From Armigeres subalbatus (taxonomy: Eukaryota; Arthropoda; Insecta; Diptera; Culicidae), in contig NC_085141.1 of assembly GCF_024139115.2 (NCBI RefSeq), positions 379,705,278 to 379,769,277 on the forward strand: DNA of 64,000 bases, given 5' to 3'. Of the stretch, positions 43,855-54,595 are shown piece after piece. The notes beneath the pieces are model-generated. The model was not told the DNA's origin. It ran no database searches and was given only the letters and a program-made list of their open reading frames with translations. The position numbers and the translations under genes are program-made. Numbering within the stretch: position 1 is the first letter of the stretch; each line of letters starts with the position of its first letter.

Positions 43855-44110
43855 CAGCCCTCCTTAGCCGGGCGGTGAGATGCGTGGCCACAAAACAAGA
43901 CCATACTGAGGGTGGCTGGGTTCGACTCCCCGAAATGTTCTCGACTTCCCTGGGCTTAAATGTATCATCGTGCTAGCCTCATGATAAACGAATGCAAAAA
44001 TGGTAACTCGCAGCTAATAACTGTGGAAGTACTCAATGAACACTCTGCTGCGAGGCGGCAATGTCTCAGTGGGGGCTGTAATACCATTGAAGAAGAAGAA
44101 GAAGAAGAAG
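43855..44110 (+). mobile_element. tRNA-derived SINE (Feilai-like)
   Basis: The head has a tRNA-like stretch (TTAGCCGGGCGGTGAGATGC, then GGCTGGGTTCGACTCCCC with a good B box). The body contains AATGCAAAAATGGTAACTCG and CTGCGAGGCGGCAATGTCTC, and the tail is (GAA)n at 44087-44110. Such tRNA-related SINEs are abundant in Aedes; assignment to Feilai itself is from memory and uncertain. Confidence 0.7.
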
Positions 44111-44144
44111 GACGGATTTATTGATTTATTTATTACTTTCTTCT

Positions 44145-44302
44145 TGATATAATAACATCCCCTACTGGGACATTGGCGCCTCGTATCCATCACTCATTAA
44201 CTGCTTGATTTTTAGGCCAAGTTACCATTTTTGCATTGGTACATGATAAAGCTGACACGGTGGTACTTTTATTCCAAGAAAGTCGAGAAAATTTAATTCT
44301 TT
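44145..44302 (-). mobile_element. second SINE copy, 5'-truncated, inverted
   Basis: On the minus strand the order GTACCACCGTG, AATGCAAAAATGGTAACT, CGAGGCGCCAATGTCCCAGT matches the body of the SINE at 43855-44110 with clear divergence, and ends in an AAGAAGAAAG tail. The tRNA-like head is missing. The two SINEs sit tail to tail. Confidence 0.65.
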
Positions 44303-44639
44303 TCCATATAATTCCACCACATAGCGTCTTCGAATTCTAGAAATTTTGCATATGCCCAATTTTCAAACAGAATTAGGACTCGCATAGTCCTGGATCAGTC
44401 ACGCAATCCCACGACTCTTGTGAACGACAAGCGAGCTTTTTTCGAAGATGTTGTACTTTTTGCAACGGTGCGAGTATCTTAAGGTTGTAATCTAACAAAC
44501 GCGTAGATACAAATTTAATATTTCTTCGCTAGTAGCAAGGTGATTGCCTAGCTTTTCATTGGTGTACAAATGTCGGCATAAGATCAACTAAGGTATGGAC
44601 CAAACGCAGAAGGGTTCTTACAACCGAACCTCTTTCCCA

Positions 44640-44850
44640 ACTAGATTGGAAAAAGCTCGTTGAAAAACGACAACAAAACAAATGTCATATCTTGTTTTTG
44701 ATGTTATTCGATTGTTATTGAAAAAATTGTGTAAAAGCCTACAAATTTGAACATATCGACTAGAGATAGAATCCTGAGCAAAATATGATCAGAATACATC
44801 GCGATAGAGAGATATCGAGATAGGGAGGTTATCGAGATGAAAGAAAAGCC
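44640..44850 (+). mobile_element. pogo-like element fragment, copy B (empty MITE site)
   Basis: Shares ACAACAAAACAAATGTCAT, then GAATCCTGAGCAAAATATGA and ATCGCGATAGAGAGATATCG with copy A (41680-42220). It lacks the 155-bp MITE present in copy A. Its 5' terminus was not found and the 3' end is lost after about 44850. Confidence 0.6.
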
Positions 44851-44979
44851 TAAATGCAGGGGAAATGTTCCGTTTTGCATCTCACAGAACATATATTTAT
44901 CTCATCGCAAAACAAAGAAATACAGCACCAATCGAGTCGTTTTTTTTTTTGCTAACACGCGTGCACACTGGTGAATAAA

Positions 44980-45173
44980 ATCACAAAGATAAGAAACAAA
45001 CCAAATGCCTTTTCATTGCTTTGTTTTTGATGGGATGGAAATAGGAGCTATGAGATGAACTGCCGAACAGTTCCCCTATGTAGATATAAGGGGTCGAGAA
45101 GACCATCGATGTAGGAAGAGATATCAAGATATAGAACATTGAGATGTAGAGAGTTGACTGTAATTCTGAGGTC
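44980..45173 (+). mobile_element. pogo-like element fragment, copy C (3' end)
   Basis: Contains AGAAACAAACCAAATGCC and TTTGTTTTTGATGGG, related to copies A and B, then GACCATCGATGTAGGAAGAG and a terminus GATGTAGAGAGTTGACTG followed by TA. The 5' part is absent. Confidence 0.55.
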
Positions 45174-45188
45174 CCCGGCAACCAAGTA

Positions 45189-45390
45189 CACTGGATTCTG
45201 TTTTTACACGATTTACATTTTCTTAATTTTCCACTCATCCGAAATGTTTAACTTATATTAATTATCATGTGATTTTTCTTTGATTTATTCTGGATTTTTT
45301 GAAACATGTTGCGAAGAGTTTGGTTGCAAATTAAAGTCACACGATCAAAAACACGAGCGAAAAAAAATCGTGTAAAAACAAAATCCTGTG
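45189..45390. mobile_element. 202-bp TA-flanked MITE
   Basis: Inverted termini of about 26 bp: left CACTGGATTCTGTTTTTACA, right complement CACAGGATTTTGTTTTTACA, each continuing CGATTT. TA lies immediately outside both ends (45187-45188, 45391-45392), as expected of a mariner/Tc1-type insertion. Non-coding. Confidence 0.85.
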
Positions 45391-45639
45391 TATTCGAACT
45401 TGTACTTTTCTGCGAGGTTTGGTAAAAGTACAATGAAGATGAGGAATTATTTTTACGCCGCCATCCTTCAACTCATTGCGAATCAATCATAGATAACGTG
45501 ATTTTGAAAAAGCTTTTGTTGATCTTGAACACTTTATTTTGCGTATCAGCTCAGGTAGGTCAGAGCAATATACCACAACCTCATCAGAGGAAGATCCAAC
45601 CTTTTATTTGATGCTGGACAACTTTATTACTTCATACAA

Positions 45640-46258
45640 ATCCTTAACCTTCTATTTGCGCTCAAAAAAAAAAACTTTTGTTGTCTTTGCTCTGAGGTCA
45701 TATTGACCCCAAATTGAAATCATTTTGCCCTGCATCTTTTCAAAAAGGTTATGCAGAAAGGCGTGTGCTTCGACATGAGTTATTGATTAGCTTAGAACTT
45801 GGCCGCTAGGTAGTGGTATATATGAAATCATTATTTTAGACTAACTCAAGATGTATGGAATTTTCTAAATTGTAAATATTCCTATTGCACAAATTTCAAA
45901 TTGGCAAAAAGTTTGGTTTTAGCAAAGCTTATCTGGTGGACATGGACTACCTTGTGACGGAAAAAAAATAATTAGGAATTTTACAATTGCGTTTCGCTAG
46001 TGTGCTTACAATATTTTTGCATGTTTGAAAGGTTGCTCTTACTCGAGAACCTTCGTACCTACACCCAAATTGATAAAAGTACATTGTAGCGCTTATTTTC
46101 AAGATTTTTCAAACGAATTTAAAAAAAACGAAAACCAGATCTCGGCGAGTTTTACCAAACTACAAAAAATTAGGAGACTCGATTATAAACTAAATAAATG
46201 GCAGCCTTCCAAAGTGGCCTGGGGTCATATTGACCCCAGAGCACAGACCAAAGGTTAA
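45640..46258. mobile_element. ~620-bp TIR element with GACCCC ends
   Basis: The left end CCTTAACCTTCTATTTGCGC with GAGGTCATATTGACCCC further in is mirrored on the right by GGGGTCATATTGACCCC and AAAGGTTAAG. The ATATTGACCCC palindromic words lie about 50 bp inside each end. No clear target duplication. The 77-codon frame inside has no known domain. Confidence 0.6.
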
Positions 46259-46365
46259 GCAGTCTGATCCTTTCCACCAATTTATCCCGTACACCTGCTT
46301 CGATCTTTACTCCCGATGGTCGAATACAAAAGTATTCACACCTGAATATTGAACAAAATAATATA

Positions 46366-46495
46366 TTCATTTTCTACATCTCGAAAACCTTCCTATCTCG
46401 ATGTATTCTGGTCATATTTTGTTCAGGATTTTCTCTCCCTATGTTGATATGTTCAAATTTCTAGACCACTAGACCACCTTGGTGTAGGGATTGAG
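46366..46495 (-). mobile_element. pogo-like element fragment, copy D
   Basis: On the minus strand GTGGTCTAGTGGTCTAGAAA, AAATCCTGAACAAAATATGA and ACATCGAGATAGGAAGG match the interior of copies A and B. No termini are present. Confidence 0.55.
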
Positions 46496-46511
46496 ATGGA
46501 TATAATCAAAT

Positions 46512-47485
46512 TTATAGATTGAATTGAATAAGAGGGCATATACGTTAGTCATGAGTACCGCTTCTGCCTTATAAGCAGGAGGTCGTGGGTTCAATTCCAG
46601 GCTCGTCCCTTTCTTACATTGTATTTCTATCTTAGTTCTTTCTGTGTTTCAAGTTATACCAAAACGATTCCTACTGTTATAACCTTCCACACAATTCCAA
46701 AAAAAAACCTCCCGTGGCACCTATGAGAGGTCGTAGAGTTCTCTGCATCTTTCTTAAGTAGGTGTCCAACAAACCATCCTTCCCCTTCCTCAGCATTCGC
46801 AAGGACGTGGACAGGACAGATCTCGACTATTGGAGAGTACATTGCTTGCATCTAAGAGTTAGTGATTAGTCCCAAATCAATATCTGTGGTAACGGATGAA
46901 AGTGATGCTACTCTCATACAATAGTCTTGGTTTGTACCACCGTTTGTGCGAACTGCTAAATGCTAATGCTAATATCAGGGGGAGAAGGCGGAGCACTGAA
47001 TCCCTACCCCAACATGTGCGACATCTGGATTTGGTTCTAAACTGTAAACAACAGTGTTAATTCTCTACCACCTTTTTGTTATGGCGAGGCAGTTTTTATG
47101 CACACTTTTGTTTTCGATATTTTATCAAAATTAAACACTCAATCATGCAGCAATATAACGATGTGGTATGCTTGAGATACCTGCTTGATTATAGGGACTC
47201 GAAAAAGAATTTATTTGCAGTAACTAACCGAATATAAAAATGTTCACATTAACGATTGCGCCCTAACACCGGTTCTAAGCTTCGATGCAGAGTACACGAG
47301 CTTTGTTCGCCAGTGACAGGCGTATGAGGCCCTTGGCTAATATACGTTAGTCATGAGTACCAGATGTGAGAGTGACAGCTGGACGAAGTCAGATTTCAGT
47401 TTTGTGATGTATTTCGCGGGAAATAGTAGTGCTTCCGAGCTGCTGCGGATCGATTCGGATGCAGCCGTCTCCTCCGGACACGACA
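46512..47485 (+). repeat. ~180-bp dispersed repeat, copy 1, split by an insertion
   Basis: The repeat starts AGATTGAATTGAATAAGAGG (46516 onward) and continues after an insertion at 47362 with AGATGTGAGAGTGACAGC through GCCGTCTCCTCCGGACACGA. The unsplit relative is at 51842-52031. This copy lacks about 24 bp near 47452 that copy 2 has. Confidence 0.8.
46560..47339 (+). mobile_element. 780-bp insertion with tRNA-like head and 22-bp target duplication
   Basis: The 22 bases at 46538-46559 recur exactly at 47340-47361 around this segment. Copy 2 of the host repeat (51861-51886) shows the uninterrupted site. The insertion begins GCTTCTGCCTTATAAGCAGG, an anticodon arm with a possible UAU (Ile) anticodon, followed by GTGGGTTCAATTCC (B box). 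It is thus a 5'-truncated tRNA-derived SINE or a SINE-headed composite. Its 3' end reads GTATGAGGCCCTTGGCTA without a poly(A) run. Confidence 0.8.
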
Positions 47486-47700
47486 ATGGCCAAGTCGGTA
47501 CATTGTGATTAGTGGCGTTCCCGAAATGACAAGCTTGGTGTCACGGTATAGCGTGGAAAAATAAGAATCGGAAATCGCGTGTGCTTATTTTGGTTAAAAA
47601 GAGGTGCACGGAAAAAGAAAAAATTGAAAGTTTTCGTTCGTGAAATTAGTGACACTGAAAAAAATGTTTGCGAAAAGAGAATGTGTGCCATTAAAGAAAT

Positions 47701-47745
47701 CTCGCCTAACTTTTCAAAAGGACCTGTAACCTGAGTAATTTTTTT
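47701..47745 (+). mobile_element. single terminus of the 155-bp foldback MITE
   Basis: CTCGCCTAACTTTTCAAAAG followed by GACC matches the termini of 2806-2960 and 41811-41965, then diverges. The second arm is missing. Confidence 0.6.
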
Positions 47746-47820
47746 TCTGGCAAATGGTATATTCAATAAAGTAAACAATCATTCCCCCGAGAGGGTATCT
47801 ATGTAGAACATGTAAGCAAA

Positions 47821-48345
47821 GAGTTGCGTAGAATATTTTGATATTTTTTCCGATTTTGATTCAAGATTGATGTTCTAGAGCCTGGTAGCTCTATCCATGA
47901 CTGCATTCCGAGATCAGTTGATGATTTGAGATCAGCATTAGAAATTATAAACAAAGGGTGGGAATGAGTTAGGAAAGAGTTGCTTAGAATTTTGTTAATA
48001 ACTTCTGTCTGATTTTTATGCAAGATTGATGTTCTAGAGCTATCCATGACTGCATTCAGAGATTAGTTGATGATTTGAGATCAGTGTTAGAAAATGTAAA
48101 CAAATTGTAACAAGTAAGGAAAGAGTTGAGTAGAATGTTGTTGATGACTTTTGTCTGATTTTGATGCAAGATTGATGTTTTGGAGCCTGGTAAGCTCTAT
48201 CCATTACTCCATTCCGAGATCAGTGGTTGAATTTAGTTCAGTTTTAGAAAATGTAAACAAAGAGTGAGACCTTATCAGCAAAGACTTGCGTTGAATATTG
48301 GTAATGATTTTTTTCTGATTTCGTTACTAGATTGATGTTCTTAGG
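47821..48345. repeat. ~155-bp satellite, about 3.4 diverged units
   Basis: Units begin GAGTTGCGTAGAA at 47821 and close variants at 47977, 48123 and 48283 (spacings 156, 146, 160). Each contains AAGATTGATGTTCTAGAGCC and TCCATGACTGCATTC or a near match. The last unit is cut off after ATTGATGTTCTTAGG. Confidence 0.88.
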
Positions 48346-48379
48346 TATTGTTAAGGGTATGCGATAACACACTTTTTCC

Positions 48380-48535
48380 TAACGAAACGAAACGAAACGA
48401 AATTTAAAATGTCTATGTTTATTCGGATCGAAACGAAACGAAATATAGATTTCTTTCGAGACTTCGAAACGAAACGAAATCAAGGTTCATTTTATTCGAA
48501 ATTTTTCGAAACGAAACGAAATTTTATTTTTTTTT
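48380..48535. repeat. GAAAC-type simple repeat cluster, left
   Basis: Four runs of GAAACGAAACGAAA separated by unique words, with tendencies for TTTCGAAA palindromes. A related cluster is at 51590-51765. Confidence 0.8.
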
Positions 48536-49806
48536 TCCGCGGATTTTTTTTAAAAAATGGTTTTACATCATGTATGCAATTCTGATTTCTGTTTTTCGAA
48601 GTCGAATAACTGTTTTGCGACCAAAAGAGTTATAATAACAGAAGAGGCAATCTGTGATAAATCGCCACATTCTCGCCGCATATACCATTGGCGATAAGGC
48701 AATACCCCAGCATTTGTGCCGCTTTCAAAGGAATTCATCGTGGAGCGTGTGCTCTCGAATCTGATCAATTTTATATCAGTAAGTATATGAAAATAAAGAA
48801 ATTGTGGGATTTTTCATGGACGGATTCAAATTTTGTTTAAATCCTTAGTTCACCTAAGAATTATAACTTTTAGCTGAAGCATACTTCATATTGTCTTGTC
48901 AGCGTGGTTTTACAGTATTGACTCAGTCAAAATTAGAAAACGAATGCTTAGATTTTTTTAGTTAGTGAGATTCTCAATTATGTATCCTCATCTGCCAGGC
49001 GTATACGCAGATAGAGAATTGATATTACTAGACCAACATTTGAAAAGGGCATATCAGCCAAAATTTATTCCTTTTTATTCTTCGTCGACATATATAGCAT
49101 ACATTTGCTCACTAGAAGAATCCTGTGCACCTTTCTAAAATGCACAAAGATATGTATTTCAAATTGAATTTCACAGACCCATAGTCTTATATATAATCAG
49201 CGCGACAAACTAAGCTATTGTCTGTGTGTCCTTGACATATGAGAACAGCCGTTATGGTCAGTATGAGCTGCAAGCAATCATAAGTAAAGAACTTCCTTTA
49301 AGCAATTTTAATGATCTTTCAACCCGTTCTGGATTTTTTTATTGCAAATTCCGTGCGAAGATCTAGAAATGCCCACAAATCTGCAATGTTCCTTACATAT
49401 TGTGCAAATAGTCAAAGAGAGCTTATTAGCTTGATTAACTATACACATCGTACCTAGTTGCTAATCATGATTGGACGAGAAAAAGCAAATATGCACAGCT
49501 CACCAATTCAATAATATTCTTGGAATACAAAAAAGTTATTCTTATTGTATACTTGCTTCGGAGTTTCCAATTCATGACCAATAATGATGCTGGCCACATG
49601 CTTATAGTCAATTGAGGATTAGGAGAGGAAAATTAGTTTAACACTCATTGTTATAAGAGACCGAGGAACGCTCTGCATCTCCGTGAGCGCTACTGGAAAG
49701 GAATCGTTGGTTAGTTGAGAAGGTAATTCATGTGAAACCCGTTGATAAGCGACAAAATATTTATTGTATACGAAGTTAACGAATTAATGCTTGACTACTG
49801 TGGGTA

Positions 49807-50068
49807 TATAACGGAACGTATAGTTTTCCGGCTGTAGTAGTCTTGTAACGCAGCAAAAATAAGTTTACTTCTGCATCCGACGGTTGCAGTAATTTATTTT
49901 ACCTTTTTCATGGATTGGAAGATTGTTTTTTTGCTATATGTATAAAAAAACAATCTTCCAATCCTTGAAAAAGGTAAAATAAATTACCGAACCGTCGGAT
50001 GCAGAAGTAAACTTGTTTTTGCTGCGTTACAATACTGCTACAGCCGGAAAACTACACGTTCCGTTATA
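49807..50068. repeat. 262-bp near-perfect hairpin (foldback element)
   Basis: Arms of about 125 bp start TATAACGGAACGTATAGTTT and end with the complement AAACTACACGTTCCGTTATA. They pair with only a handful of mismatches and one small gap, around a roughly 12-base loop (TGCTATATGTA). Transcription from either side would give a long double-stranded RNA. It may be a foldback MITE; no clear target duplication was seen. Confidence 0.88.
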
Positions 50069-51589
50069 CAAAGTTATTTTGAAAACAAGAAGACAAAAAC
50101 TTTGTTTTAAATCAATCCAACGCAAGATCAATGTGCTTCTTAATTGATAATTAATTCTTTTAATAATCTTTTATAACACGATTGATTCCACGCTGAACAA
50201 TTTTGTGCTCTTCGATGCAGACATTAGTGACAATGGTTAAACAAATTTCTGCTACGCGAGGTAGATTTTTTTCACTTCGCGTTCTGCCGGACTAGCTGCC
50301 GTCCCATGACCAGCAGCAACACGATCGATTCCGCATTCATATTGTGCAAATAGTAAAGAAAATACCACAAAATTTAAATTTGAATCATGGAAATACTGAA
50401 GACGTTTTATAGAAGAAAACTACATACGTATTTGTCGACTAAGAATGGGGTTATATAGTAAGCATTGGCGTAACTAATTGGGAATTGTAATTGGAAAGGA
50501 ACAAATCGGTTTTTTCTCAGATACACTAGAGGAGGTTAATCATAATCGCTTGGCGACGCTGCAGAAGTTTTTCTCCATGTATGGCAAATCATCTGTCGTT
50601 GATGTCAGAGCAGACAAAAGAAATTTTCTTTCAAAATTCTGATTTTGCCTGTGATTGGAATGGCATTGTCGGTTCGTCTCAGAACCATAATTTCACAGGA
50701 GGTTGAGTGTGAGTAACGAATTTTCTGTCGTCAGATTTGAGAAAAACTTTATGGGATTAGAAACCCAACAAGCATTGGAGGCTGATAAAGAGCTTATTTC
50801 GCCACAATTTGGCTTGTTCAGCTAAAAAACTAGCTTATTCAACTTAAATTGTTTGTTGGGTAGTAAGACGCCTGTGGAGTTTTATCCATCCGAAAAAATC
50901 CAATTTCTTTCTCATTTAAATTAAAAGAAGAGGTAATTTCTTGAAAACTCAGATTTTGCCTATCTGGAATCTCTTATTGATTTTCTGGAATTAGCAGAAA
51001 AATCCCCCAAATCACCATTCAAAACTACAGAAAGAAATGCTTTCAAAATATCTGGATCGATTCAGACATATGATACGTAGTATTTGGCTCTCACTTTTTC
51101 GAAAGGATTCTTTTGATAATTCTTTCAGAAAGGCCATGCATCTTTAAGAACTATGAACACGCTAGGTTTAATTAAATATATCCGCAAAGCTCTGTAAAAA
51201 CTTTTAAATATTTGAAGATTAAATACTTGCTGAGAAAACCAACTTTAAATCAGGATTTTTTTAGAAATATGCCGATAAGCTAAGCACCCTGTGTTCCTTA
51301 AACAATGTGTCCAACATTTTATGCTGTGTCAATATTAGGACCATACAGACAGTTCTTTCTTTATCCATTCAAAATTTTAGAAATTATATTTGTTTTCTTT
51401 GTCTGATGCTTCTATTATTTATTCAATCAGCTTTGCACCAGCATGGAACCACTGTAGTTACGCCAATGGTAGTAAGCTTTTATAGAAAAATTTGTATAAC
51501 TTAAAGTTTTGAAAACAACTTTACGCTTTTGTTGAGCGGTGCAGCCAAAATTTTTGATAATATAAATTATGGTTTAAGTTTAAATTTGT
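50069..51589. other. AT-rich non-coding, possible small MITE at 50764-50860
   Basis: CCCAACAAGCATTGG at 50764 and the complement of CCCAACAAACAATT ending at 50860 suggest a ~97-bp element with short inverted ends. Nothing else is recognisable. Confidence 0.3.
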
Positions 51590-51765
51590 CTCGAAATTCC
51601 GCGGAATTCCGTTAAATTTCGTTAGAAGCTGGTTTTTTGTAGCGAAATTTTTGTAATTTTACGAAACGAAACGAAATCAAGAAATCAGATTTCGCCATGC
51701 TCAAATTCCGCGAAATTCCGCGGAATTTCGTTTCGAACCACCTGAAACGAAATTTTTCGAAATAC
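51590..51765. repeat. GAAAC/CCGCGGAATT repeat cluster, right
   Basis: Iterated CGAAATTCCGCGGAATT and GAAACGAAACGAAATC words resemble the left cluster at 48380-48535. Confidence 0.75.
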
Positions 51766-51841
51766 CACATATGCTTAGGTATTGTATAGAAGAGTAAAAT
51801 AATAATAATAATATTGTTAAAGAGTAGAGCAGGGGGAAGAT

Positions 51842-52031
51842 AGATTGAATTGAATAAGAGGGCATATACGTTAGTCATGAGTACCAGATGCGAGAGTGAC
51901 AGCTAAACGAAGTCAGATTTCAGTTTTGTGATGTATTTCGCGGGAAGTAGTAGTGCTTCCGAGCTGCTGCGGATCGAGCAGCAGCTGGAGACATCTGATT
52001 CGTATGCAGCCGTCTCCTCCGGACACGACAC
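51842..52031 (+). repeat. ~180-bp dispersed repeat, copy 2 (empty site)
   Basis: Uninterrupted relative of the repeat at 46516-47485. It contains the 22-bp target once (51865-51886) and an extra ~24 bp near 51980. Confidence 0.8.
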
Positions 52032-52237
52032 TTGGGACATTAGCAAACCCACCCAAAACAAAAAATTGACATTGATTTTGTTTTAGTTTTTCATAGCAAC
52101 AAGCTTTTCACGATCTAGTACCCATTTCAATCTTCATTCCATTCCTCGATCTCTTCTTAACTCGATGGTACCTTCAAGAGGCGACTGTGATCGATGCTGT
52201 TTTCAATTTGTTCGTTTCTTGACATATCTATTTATTA

Positions 52238-52437
52238 CTAGTCGACCCGGCAGACGTTGTCCTGCATAGTAGGCGAAAATGCGCGTTGTGAACTGCCTAT
52301 GCGAAATTTCCATACGAATCTTAATTTTCGTCGGAAACGATAACGAACATATCTGCTGAAGGAATGAAGAAAATCCATCCAGCCGTTTTCGAGTTAGGCG
52401 GATACGACCACAGACCATTTCATTTTTATTATATAGA
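52238..52437 (+). repeat. dispersed retroelement-like 3' repeat, second copy
   Basis: Begins CTAGTCGACCCGGCAGACGT and ends TCATTTTTATTATATAGA. This is the same start and end pattern as 4026-4269, but the interior differs, so it is a related family rather than the same one. Confidence 0.45.
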
Positions 52438-52580
52438 TTGGACGTAGTGGGTTACTCCGTTTGATTCGTAAATTTAATGTACGCAGTACTAACGCAACTA
52501 TAGGAACAACCACGACTACCGGATCGTTTGCCCTTGGCATCGTCATTACTATTAATAATATAAAAATGCAGTGACCAATT

Positions 52581-52651
52581 CGTTTCGATGAGACTAAAGC
52601 AAGAATTTTTGGGTCAAGGAAGAAACTTTTTCCGCTGTATTTTGTGACGAA
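52581..52651. repeat. dispersed ~80-bp repeat, copy 2
   Basis: CGTTTCGATGAGACTAAAGC and the following GAAACTTTTTCCGC resemble 2600-2680. Confidence 0.4.
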
Positions 52652-53759
52652 CATATTCCTATCATCACTAAGAAATTGACAAAGAATGACGTTTTGCGAG
52701 CGACATACACTGCCGTTCTACGCATACTTGTACCAAATTCAAAAATTGCAACTGAGAAAATTGGATGTAGAATAAAAGTACAATTCTCATTACTGGCTTC
52801 AACCGAGGAGTAAACTCAAGGATTTTACATCACTAGACTAACAGAAGAGCTCCATTCGATTGAAATCATTCATATTTTCAAATAGAAATTTTTTTATACA
52901 GGCATACCTCGATAGTACGTACACCTGCGAAATTTTAGTGTACGTACTATCGAAGCGTACGTACTATCGAAGCAAAAAAAAAATTCGAACAAAAAATTTT
53001 TTTGCCTTTTTGTTTATTTAGGAATAGCAGAATGATCATAAAACCACCCGGAAGTCAAAGTTTCGATAGAAGGCTCTGTACTCTAAGCATATTTGTATTT
53101 GATATAGTACACAAGGGACCAACAGGACCCAGATTTTCTTGAAATGGTGCCTACATGTAGCATGGAGCAAAATTATTTATGCATGTGAGGCTTTTTTTTT
53201 ACAAAATACTGTATTTTAATACTTCAGAACATCCATAAATTACGTGACATTTGCAGGAGTAATATTTTAAGGATATGTTACACATGGTACATAATTATGC
53301 ATGCTACTACAAAAAGCGACAATTGGCCGTGGTTGATAGATCGCTACATTTTTACGTGACGTATTTTATGGATTTCCCCTATAGATTTTATGTGAATGAA
53401 AAGGTTTATTATGATTTGTAATTATATAGGTACTTAACACAATGATGAGTATAAAAATAACAAAACAAATTTCGAAGATGTAAAAACGGTATAACGTTTT
53501 TTTTTAATATCCCCATCTTTAGAATCGTGTTAACGTTTCTCGTACACCAAGGTGTAACGAAAAGGCTATATGTTCACTCCAAAAACGAAGTTTTCATAAG
53601 AGGCCCGAAGGGCCTACTTCATATACCGATCTACTCAGCTCGACGAATTGAGGCGATGTCTGTCAATAAAGTCTTAAAATCTAAATCTGGATGGCGATCT
53701 ACTCACAACTGCAGCTAGCGTAGAGTTGATCTGTGGCCAAAGAGTGTGACGTGGGAAAA

Positions 53760-54595
53760 TATCATGGCCACTAGATCCCTTTTTATTCAACATATTCTCG
53801 GAGAAACATAAAGATACTTTTGCTGAAAATGTGGGAATTGTTCTTCAGGAAACTAAAGAATAACTCCTAAAACGTCCCCTAAAATTCCTACCAGAATTTG
53901 TTTCGTATGTCAGTCTGAAATTATTTCATAACCTTATTTGCAATTCGCTTGGAAATTTAAAAATATTTTCCTCTCAAAAAATTCCTCATGAACTTCATTT
54001 GAATAAAACTTCTAGGAATTCCTCCGAAAATTTCTCCAGGAAATTCATAGGAAAATCCATTAAAAACTTATCTAAAAAATCCATTTGGGATCTCCTCCTT
54101 CAGGACATACTACAGAAAATTCTCCAGGAATACTCCCATAAGAATTCCTTCTAAAACTCTTCCTAAAAAAGAAACTTCCCGGAGTATCTCTTGAAGGAAT
54201 TCTCTGCACAACAGCTTGAGAAATTTCTGTTGGAATTTTGAAACGATTTCCCGGGAGTACATGAAAAAATTTTCTGGGGAATTTATAAAGGGATTTATAG
54301 AGAAATTCTTGAAGTAATTTCCGGAGAAATTTTTGGAGAATTCGTGGGGGAATTTCTAAAAGAAAATTTGGGTGGGTTTCTAGGAGAATTTCCGGGATTA
54401 TTGTTTTAAGATTTTGCTGCTAATTCCTGGAAAAAAAATCTTGGATAACCATGAAGGGATTTTTGGATGATTTTTTGTAGACATTTTAGATGAAATACCA
54501 GCAGAATTTTTAAGAATTCCTGCTGATTCTTCCGGGAGAATTCTTTCAATGATTTCCAGAGGAATTTTTGAAGGTTGTTAACGGCGAGTAACATT
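53760..54595. repeat. degenerate GAATTTCT/AGAAATTC repeat
   Basis: Irregular iterations of GGAATTTCTGGAG- and CCTCCGAAAATTTCTCC-type words without a fixed period. Similar stretches occur at 55640-56050 and 59030-59290. Confidence 0.65.

Larger units (their letters stand above)
48352..51773. mobile_element. putative 3.4-kb insertion with GAAACGAAA-rich ends
   Basis: CTTAGGTATTGT occurs on both sides (48340-48351 and 51774-51785), a possible 12-bp target duplication. Both ends are rich in GAAACGAAACGAAAT words and CCGCGGAATT motifs (48380-48535 and 51590-51765). The interior is AT-rich with no coding frame and holds the 262-bp hairpin at 49807. The element type is not recognised and the boundaries rest on one short repeat. 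Confidence 0.45.

Noticed and set aside
46560..46620. Functional tRNA-Ile gene
   Set aside because: Only the anticodon arm and B box region are present; the acceptor and D arm are replaced by the target duplication, so it is the head of a truncated SINE.
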